From Rubellimicrobium sp. (GTDB lineage: Bacteria > Pseudomonadota > Alphaproteobacteria > Rhodobacterales > Rhodobacteraceae): 64,000 bases of DNA. The position numbers and the translations under genes are program-made. The stretch spans positions 86,274 through 150,273 of the forward strand of contig JADYZU010000028.1 in NCBI GenBank assembly GCA_020852925.1, given 5' to 3'. Under the pieces are notes generated by a model. It searched no databases and was not told where the DNA came from. It saw only the letters and a list, made by a program, of their open reading frames with translations. This document shows positions 29,265 through 39,551 of this stretch, one piece after another. How positions within the stretch are numbered: position 1 is the first letter of the stretch; every line of letters starts with the position of its first letter.

Positions 29265-31406
29265 ATGTTCAACCAAGTCAAGAAGTCGATCCGCTGGGGG
29301 CAGGAGACGCTGACCCTCGAGACCGGGCGTGTCGCGCGTCAGGCCGACGGCAGCGTGATCGCCACGCTGGGCGAGACCAGCGTGATGGCGAACGTGACCT
29401 TCGCCAAGGAGGCGAAGCCGGGGCAGGACTTCTTCCCGCTCACCGTCCACTATCAGGAAAAATACTATGCCGCGGGCAAGATCCCCGGCGGCTTCTTCAA
29501 GCGCGAGGCACGCCCGACCGAGCGCGAGACGCTGACCTCGCGGCTGATCGACCGGCCCTGCCGGCCGCTCTTTGTCGAGGGGTTCCGCAACGAAGTCCTC
29601 GTCATGGCGACGGTGCTGTCGTGCGACCTCGTCAATGACCCCGACATCGTGGCGATGATCGCCGCCTCGGCGGCGCTGACCATTTCGGGCGTGCCGTTCC
29701 GCGGTCCGATCGGCGCGGCGCGCGTGGGCTTTGCGAACGGGCAGTATGTGCTCAATCCGACCATGGATGACATGCACATGCTGCGCGCGAACCCCGAGCA
29801 GCGCCTCGACCTCGTCGTTGCCGGGACCAAGGACGCGGTGATGATGGTCGAGTCCGAGGCCTACGAGCTTTCCGAGGACGAGATGCTCGGCGCGGTCGTG
29901 TTCGCGCACGAACAGATGCAGCCGGTGATCGACCTGATCATCGACCTTGCCGAGGATGCCGCGAAGGAACCCTTCGCCTTTGCCGCGCCCGACTATTCCG
30001 CGCTCTATGCCCGCATCCGCGATGCCGGCCTCGAGAAGATGCGCGCGGCCTACGCGATCAACGACAAGCAGGCCCGCGTTGCCGCCGTCGCCGGCGTCAA
30101 GGACGGGATCCGCGCCGGCCTGACCGAAGAGGACCGCGCCGACGCGAACCTTGGCCCCGCGCTCAAGGACCTGGAATCCGAGGTGATGCGGTCGGACGTG
30201 GTGAAGTTCGCCCGCCGCATCGACGGCCGCCCCCTCGACAAGGTGCGCCCGATCGTCGCCGAAACCGGCGTCCTGCCGCGCACCCACGGCTCTGCCCTCT
30301 TTACCCGGGGCGAGACGCAGGCCCTGGTCGTCACCACGCTGGGCACCGGCGACGATGAACAGATCATCGACGCGCTGAACGGCAACTTCCGCCAGAACTT
30401 CCTGCTGCACTACAACTTCCCCCCGTATTCGGTGGGCGAGGTCGGCCGCGTGGGCAGCCCCGGCCGCCGCGAGATCGGGCATGGCAAGCTGGCCTGGCGC
30501 GCGCTTCAGGCGGTGCTGCCGGCGCCGACCGATTTCCCCTACACCGTGCGTCTGGTCTCCGAGATCACCGAATCGAACGGCTCTTCCTCCATGGCTTCGG
30601 TCTGTGGCGGTTCGCTGTCGATGATGGATGCGGGCGTGCCGCTCAAGGCGCCGGTCGCGGGTGTGGCGATGGGCCTCGTCCTCGAGGAGGACGGATCCTG
30701 GGCGGTGCTCACCGACATTCTTGGCGACGAGGATCACCTTGGCGACATGGACTTCAAGGTGGCCGGCACCGAGGCGGGGATCACCTCGCTCCAGATGGAC
30801 ATCAAGGTGGCGGGGATCACCCCCGCGATCATGAAGCAGGCGCTGGCGCAGGCCCGTGACGGGCGGATGCACATCCTGGGCGAGATGGCCAAGGCGCTTT
30901 CCTCGGTCAATGCCTTCTCGGTCCACGCGCCGCGGATCGAGACGATGCAGATCCCGACCGACAAGATCCGCGAAGTGATCGGTTCGGGCGGCAAGGTGAT
31001 CCGCGAGATCGTCGAGGTCTCGGGCGCCAAGGTCGACATCAACGACGACGGCACGATCAAGATCGCCTCCTCGAACGGCGATGCGATCAAGAAGGCCCAT
31101 GACATGATCTGGTCGATCGTGGCCGAGCCCGAGATCGGCGGCGTCTACAAGGGCACCGTGGTGAAGATCGTCGATTTCGGCGCCTTCGTGAACTTCTTCG
31201 GCAAGCGGGACGGTCTGGTGCATGTCAGCCAGATCGAGAACAAGCGCCTCAACCACCCCTCCGACGCGCTGAAGGAAGGGCAGGAGGTGTGGGTGAAGCT
31301 TCTGGGCTTTGACGACCGCGGCAAGGTGCGGCTGTCGATGAAGGTGGTCGACCAGAGCACCGGCCAGGAGATCGCCCGCGACGAGAAGGCCGAGGAAAAG
31401 GCCTGA
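29265..31406 (+). CDS. pnp: Polyribonucleotide nucleotidyltransferase
   Basis: 713 aa; two RNase PH domains, KH ([17 protein letters not shown]) and S1 ([33 protein letters not shown]). Confidence 0.97.
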   Translation: MFNQVKKSIRWGQETLTLETGRVARQADGSVIATLGETSVMANVTFAKEAKPGQDFFPLTVHYQEKYYAAGKIPGGFFKREARPTERETLTSRLIDRPCRPLFVEGFRNEVLVMATVLSCDLVNDPDIVAMIAASAALTISGVPFRGPIGAARVGFANGQYVLNPTMDDMHMLRANPEQRLDLVVAGTKDAVMMVESEAYELSEDEMLGAVVFAHEQMQPVIDLIIDLAEDAAKEPFAFAAPDYSALYARIRDAGLEKMRAAYAINDKQARVAAVAGVKDGIRAGLTEEDRADANLGPALKDLESEVMRSDVVKFARRIDGRPLDKVRPIVAETGVLPRTHGSALFTRGETQALVVTTLGTGDDEQIIDALNGNFRQNFLLHYNFPPYSVGEVGRVGSPGRREIGHGKLAWRALQAVLPAPTDFPYTVRLVSEITESNGSSSMASVCGGSLSMMDAGVPLKAPVAGVAMGLVLEEDGSWAVLTDILGDEDHLGDMDFKVAGTEAGITSLQMDIKVAGITPAIMKQALAQARDGRMHILGEMAKALSSVNAFSVHAPRIETMQIPTDKIREVIGSGGKVIREIVEVSGAKVDINDDGTIKIASSNGDAIKKAHDMIWSIVAEPEIGGVYKGTVVKIVDFGAFVNFFGKRDGLVHVSQIENKRLNHPSDALKEGQEVWVKLLGFDDRGKVRLSMKVVDQSTGQEIARDEKAEEKA

Positions 31407-31426
31407 TCGCCGGCACGGACAGTAAC

Positions 31427-31452
31427 GACGCCCCCGGTTCGCCGGGGGCGTC
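31427..31452 (+). terminator. Hairpin terminator after pnp
   Basis: GACGCCCCCGG-TTCG-CCGGGGGCGTC, perfect 11-bp stem. Confidence 0.7.
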
Positions 31453-31470
31453 ATGTAGGCGGGAACGGGC

Positions 31471-31725
31471 ATGACCGAGCTTGCGTCCTTCTGGTGCGGC
31501 GGGGCACTGGGCCCGATCGAACTGGCAAGCCTGAGGTCATTTCTCGGGCAGGGCGACAGCATCACGGTATTCTCGCCCCATCCTCTGGATCTGCCCGAAG
31601 GGGTGATCTGGCGTGATGCGCAGGAGCGCCATCCGCTGTATGGCTGGCGCAAGCAGCGCCGCCTGATGGTGGACAAGGTCCACGCCCTGCGCCACCTGAT
31701 CGCCGCGCGCCGGGACCGGGGATAG
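31471..31725 (+). CDS. Short hypothetical protein resembling the N-terminus of a capsular polysaccharide/glycosyltransferase-like family
   Basis: 84 aa; FWCGGALGPIELASLRSFLGQGDSITVFSPHPLDLPEGVIWRDA... ends before any catalytic region. Confidence 0.5.
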   Translation: MTELASFWCGGALGPIELASLRSFLGQGDSITVFSPHPLDLPEGVIWRDAQERHPLYGWRKQRRLMVDKVHALRHLIAARRDRG

Positions 31726-31850
31726 GCCGCCGCTCGCGCGATTGTGCACGCGGAATGTTGATTGCGCGGCCGGGCGCCTCTATCCCTTTGGTCAGGGGGG
31801 TGTGCCGGACGCACGGCCCCGTCACGCAGTCCACAAGAAGGGAAGCCCCC

Positions 31851-32495
31851 ATGCTGACCCGCCGCCATTTCATCCGGGCCTCGGCCTCTGTCGCAGCCCT
31901 TGGCGCGCTGGCGCCCGCCGTCCATGCGGCGATCGAGGATCCGCTGGCCCTGACCGTCACCCCGGACACCGTCGTGGCATCGGGTGACATCGTGCTGCCT
32001 CCGGACATGGAGGGCGACTATCCCATCCCCGAGGCCTATCGCGCCCGCATCGTGCCGGTGCGCCCGGGGCTGACCCCGAACGACATCCACCTCGTGCGGC
32101 AGAACTATCACCTCTATTTCATCCTGCCTGGCGACCGGGCGATCCGCTACGGGATCGCGGTGGGGCAGGAAGGGCTGTTCTGGACCGGCGCGGCCACCAT
32201 CGGTCGCAAGGTTGAGTGGCCCTCGTGGCGCCCGACCGACGACATGATCGCCCGCAATCCCGGCGCCTATGCGCAATATGCCAACGGAATGCCGGGCGGG
32301 CCGGGCAATCCGCTCGGGGCGCGGGCGCTCTATTTCTATCAGGGCGACCATGACACCACGATCCGCGTGCATGGCACGAACAGCCCGCGCTCGATCGGCA
32401 GTTCGGCGTCGAACGGCTGTTTCCGCATGTACAACAGCCATGTGATCGACCTGTACAGCCGCGTGCCGCTGGGTTCGCGGGCCTTCGCCTACTGA
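31851..32495 (+). CDS. L,D-transpeptidase (YkuD domain), Tat/Sec exported
   Basis: MLTRRHFIRASASVAAL signal; HGTNSPRSIGSSASNGCFRMYNSHVIDLYSRV catalytic motif. Confidence 0.92.
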   Translation: MLTRRHFIRASASVAALGALAPAVHAAIEDPLALTVTPDTVVASGDIVLPPDMEGDYPIPEAYRARIVPVRPGLTPNDIHLVRQNYHLYFILPGDRAIRYGIAVGQEGLFWTGAATIGRKVEWPSWRPTDDMIARNPGAYAQYANGMPGGPGNPLGARALYFYQGDHDTTIRVHGTNSPRSIGSSASNGCFRMYNSHVIDLYSRVPLGSRAFAY

Positions 32496-32504
32496 GGCCG
32501 GGCC

Positions 32505-33536
32505 TCAGGCCGGGTCTTCGGCCCGGTCGCGATAGCCCGCCGGGTTCCGCGACTGCCAGTTCCACAGGCTTTGCGCCATGTCGGACAGGCCATGCCGCGC
32601 CTGCCAGCCAAGGACGCGCGCCGCGCGGGTGCAGTCGGCGCGCATCTCGGCGATGTCGCCGGCGCGGCGCGGGGCGATCTCGAACGGCAGGTCGCGGCCG
32701 ACCGCGCGGCAGAAGGCCGCGTGCATTTCCTTCACCGAATAGCCCTGCCCGGTGCCGATGTTGTAGACCTCCGCCCCCGCGGTCACGGCGGCACGGTCCA
32801 GCGCGGCGACATGGGCCCGGGCAAGGTCGACCACATGGATGTAGTCGCGCACCCCGGTGCCGTCCGGCGTCGGGTAATCGTCGCCCAGGATGCGCAGCGC
32901 CGCACGCCGCCCGCTGGCCACCTGCGCAAGATAGGGCATGAGATTCTGCGGCACCCCGTCCGGATCCTCGCCGATCCGCCCCGAGGCATGGGCCCCGACC
33001 GGGTTGAAATAGCGCAGCACGATCGCCGCCGTCCCCGGCGCGGCCCGCGCCCAATCGGCAAGCACCTGCTCGGCCATGAGTTTGGTCCGGCCATAGACCG
33101 ACACCGGGGCGAGGGGGTGGTCCTCGTCATAGGGCAGGTAGACCGGCTCTCCGTAGACGGTGGCGGATGAGGAAAAGATGATCCGCCCGCATCCCGCCCC
33201 TTCCATCGCCCGCAGAAGCGAGAGCGTGCCGCCCACGTTCACGTCGTAGTAATCGACGGGACGTTCCCCGCTTTCGCCGACCGCCTTGAGACCGGCGAAA
33301 TGGATCACGGCATCGGGCGCAAAGGCCCGGGCGATGGCGGCCAGGCCCCCGGTATCGCGCACGTCCGCGACATGGCTCTCGAACGGGCGTCCGGCCAGTT
33401 CACGCACTCGCTCAAGAACCACGGGCGAGGAATTGACATGGTTGTCCACCACCGAGACCTCGTGTCCCCGCGCCATGAGTTCGACAAGGGTGTGGCTGCC
33501 GATATAGCCGGCGCCGCCCGTGACCAGAATACGCAT
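32505..33536 (-). CDS. galE: UDP-glucose 4-epimerase
   Basis: MRILVTGGAGYIGSHTLVELMARGHEV; SSATVYGEPVYLPYDEDHPLAPVSVYGRTKLMAEQ. Confidence 0.95.
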   Translation of the reverse strand: MRILVTGGAGYIGSHTLVELMARGHEVSVVDNHVNSSPVVLERVRELAGRPFESHVADVRDTGGLAAIARAFAPDAVIHFAGLKAVGESGERPVDYYDVNVGGTLSLLRAMEGAGCGRIIFSSSATVYGEPVYLPYDEDHPLAPVSVYGRTKLMAEQVLADWARAAPGTAAIVLRYFNPVGAHASGRIGEDPDGVPQNLMPYLAQVASGRRAALRILGDDYPTPDGTGVRDYIHVVDLARAHVAALDRAAVTAGAEVYNIGTGQGYSVKEMHAAFCRAVGRDLPFEIAPRRAGDIAEMRADCTRAARVLGWQARHGLSDMAQSLWNWQSRNPAGYRDRAEDPA

Positions 33537-33603
33537 GGCTCTCTCCCTCTGTCGCGACCCGCGCCGGGTGGTAGCGCGGGCACGGGGCCGTTTCAACCGG
33601 CGC

Positions 33604-35607
33604 TCAGGCGGCGATACGCGGGCGGCCCGATGCGGTGATGCGCAGGCGTGCCTCGATGAACATCGGGCTGCCCTCGACCGCGACCTCGTTCATCGAACAG
33701 GTTTCGGACAAGTGCAGATCGCCCACCCCGGCGGCGCGGGCGCGGGTGGTGGCCTCGAGGCTCAGGGCATCGCGCAGGGCGGCAAGGGCGCTGTCGCGAT
33801 CGGCGAACCGCACCGGCCCGTCGGGCAGATGCGCGACAAAGACGCCGGCGCCCCCGGTCGTCACCTGCCCTTCGACCGCCATCGACACCTGCCCCACCAC
33901 CGCGCCGATCGCATTGGCAACCCCGGCATGTTGGGGCAGGATCATCCGCGCCCCAAGGCGTTCGGCCACCGCGCCGTAATAGGCATGGGCCGGCGCCCCC
34001 AGGCCGATCACCGGCACGCCCAGCGCGAATCCCGGCATGGCGGCGCCCCGGTGCCCTTCAAGCGCGGCCGTGATCAGGGGATGGCGCGCCAGTTCGGCGT
34101 GATCCAGACCGTCAAAGCGCGGATCCTCGGCCAGGGCCGCCTCGATCAGGCAATCGGCGGTCTGGGCCGTCAGTTGCGCCACGATGATCCGGGCCAGGGT
34201 CGCGGCATCGGGGGCCAGCATTTCACCATTGCCGCCGCGGCGCCGCGCCATGAGCACAAGCGCCTTTTCGGCCGCCTCCCTGTCCCAGGCATCGACCAGG
34301 CCAAGGACATGGCTGGCATCGGTCGGCGTCACCCCCGCGATGATGACATGCCCGCGCGCCACCAGCCGCATGAGCGCGCCCGCCTCCATGCGGCTGCGCA
34401 CGGCCTCGGGTTGCGGCAGGGGGCCGGCCAGCACCCGTTCGGCCACCGCGATTTCGCGCGCATCAAGGCCCGGCGGCAGCCCGGTCACCAGCGGCACGAC
34501 AAACCGGCCCGCACCCTCGGGCAGGCGGTCCTGCGCCAGTTGCCGGTCAAGCGCACGATGCACCGCCGTGCCGTGATCGCGCGCCACCAGCGCCACCGGC
34601 ATGAGCCGCCGCGGCCCGAGGATCACCCCCCCGCCGATCCCCTCGCGCTGATGCACCTCGCTGTCACCGCCAAGGCCGGATGTCCGCATCGCCACCGCCT
34701 CGACCATGGTGCGCCAGCGCCCGACGCGCGCGCCCCTGGGGTCGATGGCGGGCCGCCCGCCGCGCAGCAGACAGATGTCGGTGGTCGTGCCGCCGATGTC
34801 GCTGACCAGGGCATCGCCCTCGCCTGTCAGCCAGCCCGCCCCGGCGATACTGGCCGCAGGGCCGGAAAGGATGGTCTCGATCGGCTTCTCGCGCGCGACG
34901 GCTGCGCTGATCAGGGCGCCGTCGCCCCGCACCACCATGAGGCGGCCACCGATGCCGCGCGCCTGCATATGCGCCTCGCAGGCGGCGATGAGCCGGTCGA
35001 TCATGCCGATGAGGCGGGCATTCAGCACCGCGGTCAGCGCGCGCCGCGGCCCGCCCAGCGCGGCCGACAATTCGTGCGAACAGGTGACCGGCAGGCCGGT
35101 GAGGCTGCGCACCAGATCGCGCACGGCGATTTCATGCGCAGGATTGCGCGTGGCAAAGCGGGCGGCAACCGCCACACCGCCAAGGCCCGGCGGCAGCGCC
35201 GCCAGCCGGGCGCCAAGCGCGCCCACGTCAAGGGGCGCGATCTCGGCCCCGAGGTGATCATGCCCGCCGGCGATGCAGATGACCGGATCGCCGGCCAGCG
35301 CCTCGGGCAGGCCGTCGCGGGCCAGTTCGCCCTCGTCAAAGCCGATGAACACCAGCGCCACACGCCCGCCCTGCCCCTCGACCAGGGCATTGGTGGCCAG
35401 CGTGGTGGACAGCGCGACCATCCCGACCCCCGCCGGATCGAGCGCCGCATCCGACAGCACCGCATCCATGGCTGCCCCGACGCCAAGGGCCAGATCGGGG
35501 CGGGTGGTCAGCGATTTCGCGCTGGCGATGACCCGGTTCGCGTCCTGATCAAGAAGCACCGCATCGGTATAGGTGCCGCCGGTGTCGATCCCCAGAAGTA
35601 TCGCCAT
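33604..35607 (-). CDS. Hydantoinase/oxoprolinase family protein (HyuA-like)
   Basis: 667 aa; LGIDTGGTYTDAVLLD; ETILSGPAASIAGAGWLTG; VSDIGGTTTDICLL. Confidence 0.9.
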   Translation of the reverse strand: MAILLGIDTGGTYTDAVLLDQDANRVIASAKSLTTRPDLALGVGAAMDAVLSDAALDPAGVGMVALSTTLATNALVEGQGGRVALVFIGFDEGELARDGLPEALAGDPVICIAGGHDHLGAEIAPLDVGALGARLAALPPGLGGVAVAARFATRNPAHEIAVRDLVRSLTGLPVTCSHELSAALGGPRRALTAVLNARLIGMIDRLIAACEAHMQARGIGGRLMVVRGDGALISAAVAREKPIETILSGPAASIAGAGWLTGEGDALVSDIGGTTTDICLLRGGRPAIDPRGARVGRWRTMVEAVAMRTSGLGGDSEVHQREGIGGGVILGPRRLMPVALVARDHGTAVHRALDRQLAQDRLPEGAGRFVVPLVTGLPPGLDAREIAVAERVLAGPLPQPEAVRSRMEAGALMRLVARGHVIIAGVTPTDASHVLGLVDAWDREAAEKALVLMARRRGGNGEMLAPDAATLARIIVAQLTAQTADCLIEAALAEDPRFDGLDHAELARHPLITAALEGHRGAAMPGFALGVPVIGLGAPAHAYYGAVAERLGARMILPQHAGVANAIGAVVGQVSMAVEGQVTTGGAGVFVAHLPDGPVRFADRDSALAALRDALSLEATTRARAAGVGDLHLSETCSMNEVAVEGSPMFIEARLRITASGRPRIAA

Positions 35608-35679
35608 GTCCCGCCTCCTTCACGGCAAGGGGCGCGGGCCCTGCCGGAACCGCGCCCCCCCTTTGTCACCTGACCCGGT

Positions 35680-36669
35680 TCAGCCGCCGAGCGCCAGATC
35701 CGTCACCGCATGGGTGAAGGCCCCGGTCGGCGGGCCGCTGATGACCGGCGCCTCGGACGTGTTGTTCAGAAGCGTGTCAACCGTGCGCTGATAGGCCGCC
35801 TCGTCCAGAACGCCGTCCGAACCCTGGGTCAGCAGGGCGACCTCGGACATCATGCGCCGCTGGTGCTCTTCGGTCTGGGCGCCGGTCTCGTCGTTGTCGA
35901 GCACGATCTGCGCCGCTTCCTCGGGGTGCTCCTCGGCCCAGCGCCAGCCCTGCATCGTGGCACGCACGAAGCGGGCCATGCGGTCGACGAAGGCCGGATC
36001 GTTCAGGTTCTCCTCAAGGACATAAAGCCCGTCCTCAAGGGTATCGACCCCGTAGTCGGCATAGTGGAAGGTCACGAGTTCCTCGGCCGGCACGCCCGCC
36101 TCGATGAGCTGCCAGTATTCGTTGTAGGTCATCGTGGTGATGCAGTCGGCCTGACGCTGGATCAGCGGATCGACGTTGAAGCCGATCTTCTGCACCGTCA
36201 CCCCCTCGGCCGAACCGTCGGTCGGGATGCCAAGCTGGGCAAGCCAGTTGAGCAGCGGATATTCGTTGCCGAAGAACCACGACCCAAGGACATGGCCGCG
36301 GAAATCCTCGGGCTTCTCGATCCCGGCATCCTTCCAGCAGGTCATCATCAGGCCCGACCGGTCATAGATCTGGGCGATGTTCACCAGGGGCACGCCCTGT
36401 TCGCGCGCGGCAAGCGCCGAGGGCATCCAGTCGACCATGACATCGGCGGCACCGCCGGCCATGACCTGCGGCGGGGCGATGTCCGGGCCGCCCGGCAGGA
36501 TCGTGACATCGAGGCCCTCGGCCTCGTAGAAGCCCTGGTCGAGCGCGACGTAGTAGCCCGCGAACTGCGCCTGCGTGACCCACTTGAGTTGCAGCGTCAC
36601 GCTGTCGCCGGCGAATGCCGGGGCCGCCAGCCCGGCCAGCGCGGTAGCGGCAAGAAGGTGTTTCTTCAT
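35680..36669 (-). CDS. ABC transporter substrate-binding protein (NMT1/THI5-like)
   Basis: Signal peptide; VTLQLKWVTQAQFAGYYVALDQGFYEAEGLDVTILPGGPDIAPPQVM. Confidence 0.93.
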   Translation of the reverse strand: MKKHLLAATALAGLAAPAFAGDSVTLQLKWVTQAQFAGYYVALDQGFYEAEGLDVTILPGGPDIAPPQVMAGGAADVMVDWMPSALAAREQGVPLVNIAQIYDRSGLMMTCWKDAGIEKPEDFRGHVLGSWFFGNEYPLLNWLAQLGIPTDGSAEGVTVQKIGFNVDPLIQRQADCITTMTYNEYWQLIEAGVPAEELVTFHYADYGVDTLEDGLYVLEENLNDPAFVDRMARFVRATMQGWRWAEEHPEEAAQIVLDNDETGAQTEEHQRRMMSEVALLTQGSDGVLDEAAYQRTVDTLLNNTSEAPVISGPPTGAFTHAVTDLALGG

Positions 36670-36711
36670 GTCAGTTCTCCCAGTTGCGAAATGCCGGGCC
36701 TTGTTCCGGCC

Positions 36712-37566
36712 CTAGCCCCTTTGTGACGGATGCCAGAATGTCAGCCGTCTTTCGATCCACACGATCAGCCCGTAGGTGACGCTTCCCGCCAGTGCGCCGA
36801 CCAGGATGGCCGACCACACCATGTCGAGTTGCAGCCGCCCGTTCGAGGCCGAGATGCGGAACCCCACGCCCTCGGTCGGAGAGCCGAAGAATTCGGCAAC
36901 GATGGCGCCGATCATCGCCAGCGTCGAGGCGATCTTGAGCCCGTTGAAGAAGAAGGGCAGCGCCGCCGGCAGGCGCAGCCTGAGCAGCGTCTGCCAGTAA
37001 CCCGCCGCCCAGGTGCGCATCTGGTCGCGCTGCATCTGCGTGGTGTCCTTGAGGCCGGCGACGATGTTCACCAGCATCGGGAAGAACACCATGACGACGA
37101 CCACCGCCGCCTTGGATTCCCAGCCGAATCCATACCACATGACAAAGATCGGCGCCGTGCCGACGATGGGCAGCGCCGCCATGAAGCTGGCCACCGGCAG
37201 CAGGCCGCGGCCCAGGCCGGGAAAGCGGTCCACGAGGATCGCGGTGACAAGGGCCGCGGCCGTGCCGATCAGCAGACCGCTGAAGGCGCCCTTCACGATG
37301 GTCTGGACAAAATCGGCCCACATCATCGGCAGGTTGCCGAAGAAGGCCGCGGCGATGTCGGTGGGCGCGGGCAGGATCACCCGCGGCACGTCAAGGGTGC
37401 GCACCACCATCTGCCAGACGATCAGGACGCCCGCCCCGAAGATCAGCGGCACCGCCAGACGCACCCACGCCTGGCGGTGCCCGCTCCCTGCCGTCAGTTG
37501 CACATTGAGCGCCCAGAGCGCGAGCCACACCACCAGGACCGGAAGAAGCGCCTGCATCGTGCTCAT
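36712..37566 (-). CDS. ABC transporter permease (SsuC/TauC-like)
   Basis: 284 aa; AALPIVGTAPIFVMWYGFGWESKAAVVVVMVFFPMLVNIVAGL. Confidence 0.92.
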   Translation of the reverse strand: MSTMQALLPVLVVWLALWALNVQLTAGSGHRQAWVRLAVPLIFGAGVLIVWQMVVRTLDVPRVILPAPTDIAAAFFGNLPMMWADFVQTIVKGAFSGLLIGTAAALVTAILVDRFPGLGRGLLPVASFMAALPIVGTAPIFVMWYGFGWESKAAVVVVMVFFPMLVNIVAGLKDTTQMQRDQMRTWAAGYWQTLLRLRLPAALPFFFNGLKIASTLAMIGAIVAEFFGSPTEGVGFRISASNGRLQLDMVWSAILVGALAGSVTYGLIVWIERRLTFWHPSQRG

Positions 37567-38513
37567 GCCGGGGCCCCCATGATCCGGCCGAGGCGCCGCT
37601 CGATCCAGCCGATGAGCGCGACCAGAAGCGCCGCGATCACCGCCGCAACCAGAAGCGCGGCCCAGATCTTGGCAGTCTGACCATAGTAACTGGCCGAGAA
37701 GATCTGCGCCCCAAGGCCGCCGCGCTGCACCGGCAGTTCGCCGACGATAGTGCCCACCAGGCTGGCCGCGATCCCGACCTTGAGCGAGGCGAACAGATAG
37801 GGCACCGAGGCGGGCAGGCGCAGGTTCCAGAACTGTTGCGGCCCCGAGGCATTCCAGGTGCGCATCTGGTCAAGCTGCATGGAATCGGGGGCGCGCAGCC
37901 CCTTGACCATGCCGACGACCACCGGAAAGAACGACAGATAGGCGCTGATGATCGCCTTGGGCATGAGTCCCTGCACGCCCATGGAATTGGCGACGACGAT
38001 GATCATGGGCGCAAGCGCCACGATCGGCACCGTCTGGCTGATGACCGCCCAGGGCATCACCGACAGGTCCATGGCCCGGTTGTAGACGATGCCGATGGCC
38101 AGCGCGATGCCAAGGCCCGCGCCGATCAGGAAACCGGCCACCGTGGCGGCAAGCGTGACACCCGTATGATAGACCAGCGACCGGTTGGACCAATGCCCGG
38201 ATTCGACGATGCCGCGGCGCGAGAACAGTTCTTCGGCGATGGTCGATTCGTAGAACTCCGCCGCGATCTGCTGGGGCGAGGGCAGCGCCGGGCGCTCCAC
38301 GCTCCAGCTTCCGCCCAGGGCGCCCAGGTTGTTCAGCACCAGCGACCAGGTGCCCGCCTCCTGCCGCGCGCGCGCGCCTTCGGGGGTGATGACGGCGCCC
38401 GCGCGTTCGGCGGCGGTCAGCGTGTCGCGCACGTTCATCGGCACGCAGGCCAGATACCACAGCGCGACCAGCGCGACGATGACGGCAAGGACGGGTCCGA
38501 GCGCACCCTTCAT
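37563..38513 (-). CDS. ABC transporter permease
   Basis: VISQTVPIVALAPMIIVVANSMGVQGLMPKAIISAYLSFFPVVVGMVKGL; ATGA overlap. Confidence 0.92.
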   Translation of the reverse strand: MKGALGPVLAVIVALVALWYLACVPMNVRDTLTAAERAGAVITPEGARARQEAGTWSLVLNNLGALGGSWSVERPALPSPQQIAAEFYESTIAEELFSRRGIVESGHWSNRSLVYHTGVTLAATVAGFLIGAGLGIALAIGIVYNRAMDLSVMPWAVISQTVPIVALAPMIIVVANSMGVQGLMPKAIISAYLSFFPVVVGMVKGLRAPDSMQLDQMRTWNASGPQQFWNLRLPASVPYLFASLKVGIAASLVGTIVGELPVQRGGLGAQIFSASYYGQTAKIWAALLVAAVIAALLVALIGWIERRLGRIMGAPA

Positions 38514-38692
38514 CCGCGCCTCCGCCAGGCATGAACCGCCCAGGCCGCGATCCCCGCCAGCATGAGCCAGCCTGCCGCCGCCTCGACTGGCCGCAGCGGC
38601 GCATCGCGCCACAGCAGCGTCCAGAGCAGCAGCGCCGCCGCCACCGCGGCGCCGATGCCGGTTGCCTTGCTGCGACGGTCAATCATCGACAT
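38510..38692 (-). CDS. Small (60 aa) membrane protein in ABC operon
   Basis: MSMIDRRSKATGIGAAVAAALLLWTLLWRDAPLRPVEAAAGWLMLAGIAAWAVHAWRRRG; overlaps both neighbours in coupled fashion. Confidence 0.65.
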   Translation of the reverse strand: MSMIDRRSKATGIGAAVAAALLLWTLLWRDAPLRPVEAAAGWLMLAGIAAWAVHAWRRRG

Positions 38693-39479
38693 GCCCCGCC
38701 CGCAGCCCCTCGCGCACGCGGTGGGAAATGGCGATGAATTCGGCCGAATCGCGGATGTCGAGCGGCCGCACCCGGGGCAGCGTGCTCTCGATCACGTCGG
38801 TGATGCGGCCGGGGCGCGGTGACATGACCACGATCTTGGTGGACAGATAGACCGCCTCGGGGATCGAATGGGTGACGAAACCGATGGTCTTGCCGGTCCG
38901 GTCCCACAGGCGCAACAGTTCCTCGTTCAGGCGGTCGCGCACGATCTCATCAAGCGCGCCAAAGGGTTCGTCCATGAGCAGGATATCGGCGTCAAAGGCC
39001 AGCGCGCGCGCGATGCTGGCGCGCTGCTGCATGCCGCCCGACAGTTGCCAGGGGAACTTCTTCTCGAACCCGGCAAGTTCCACAAGTTCGAGAACCCGCT
39101 GCATCCGCTCCATCCGCTCGGCCTTGGGGAACCCCATGATCTCGAGCGGCAGGCGGATGTTGCCGCCGATGGTGCGCCAGGGATAGAGGCCGGCCGCCTG
39201 AAAGACATAGCCGTAGGCGCGACTGCGGCGGGCCTGATCCGGGGTCATGCCGTTCACATGCAGGCCGCCCCCCGTGGGTTCCTCAAGCCCGGCGATGCAA
39301 CGCAGGAGCGTGGTCTTGCCACAGCCCGAAGGGCCGATGAAGCTGACGAATTCGCCCTTGCCGATCGCCAGGTTCACATCGCGCAGCGCCTGCACCGGAC
39401 CGTCGCCGGTCTGGAACACCAGGTTGAGGTTCTCGGCGGTGATGACGGGTTCGGACAACCGGGGGGCCATGTCACGCAT
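38679..39479 (-). CDS. ABC transporter ATP-binding protein
   Basis: FIGPSGCGKTTLLRCIAG; LSGGMQQRASIARAL; ILLMDEPFGALDE. Confidence 0.95.
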   Translation of the reverse strand: MRDMAPRLSEPVITAENLNLVFQTGDGPVQALRDVNLAIGKGEFVSFIGPSGCGKTTLLRCIAGLEEPTGGGLHVNGMTPDQARRSRAYGYVFQAAGLYPWRTIGGNIRLPLEIMGFPKAERMERMQRVLELVELAGFEKKFPWQLSGGMQQRASIARALAFDADILLMDEPFGALDEIVRDRLNEELLRLWDRTGKTIGFVTHSIPEAVYLSTKIVVMSPRPGRITDVIESTLPRVRPLDIRDSAEFIAISHRVREGLRAGHVDD

Positions 39480-39551
39480 CGTCGTGTCCGCGGTGGGTCA
39501 TCGGCATGGCACGATCCCTGTGCCGGGAAAGGTTCTGATCCGGAGCACCGC

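Noticed and set aside
28953-32441. 1162-aa open frame antisense to pnp
   Set aside because: High-GC third-position bias of pnp leaves the opposite frame open; translation is low-complexity His/Arg/Asp-rich with no recognisable domain.
33520-35673. 717-aa plus-strand ORF antisense to hyuA
   Set aside because: Shadow ORF; hyuA has clear family motifs on the minus strand.
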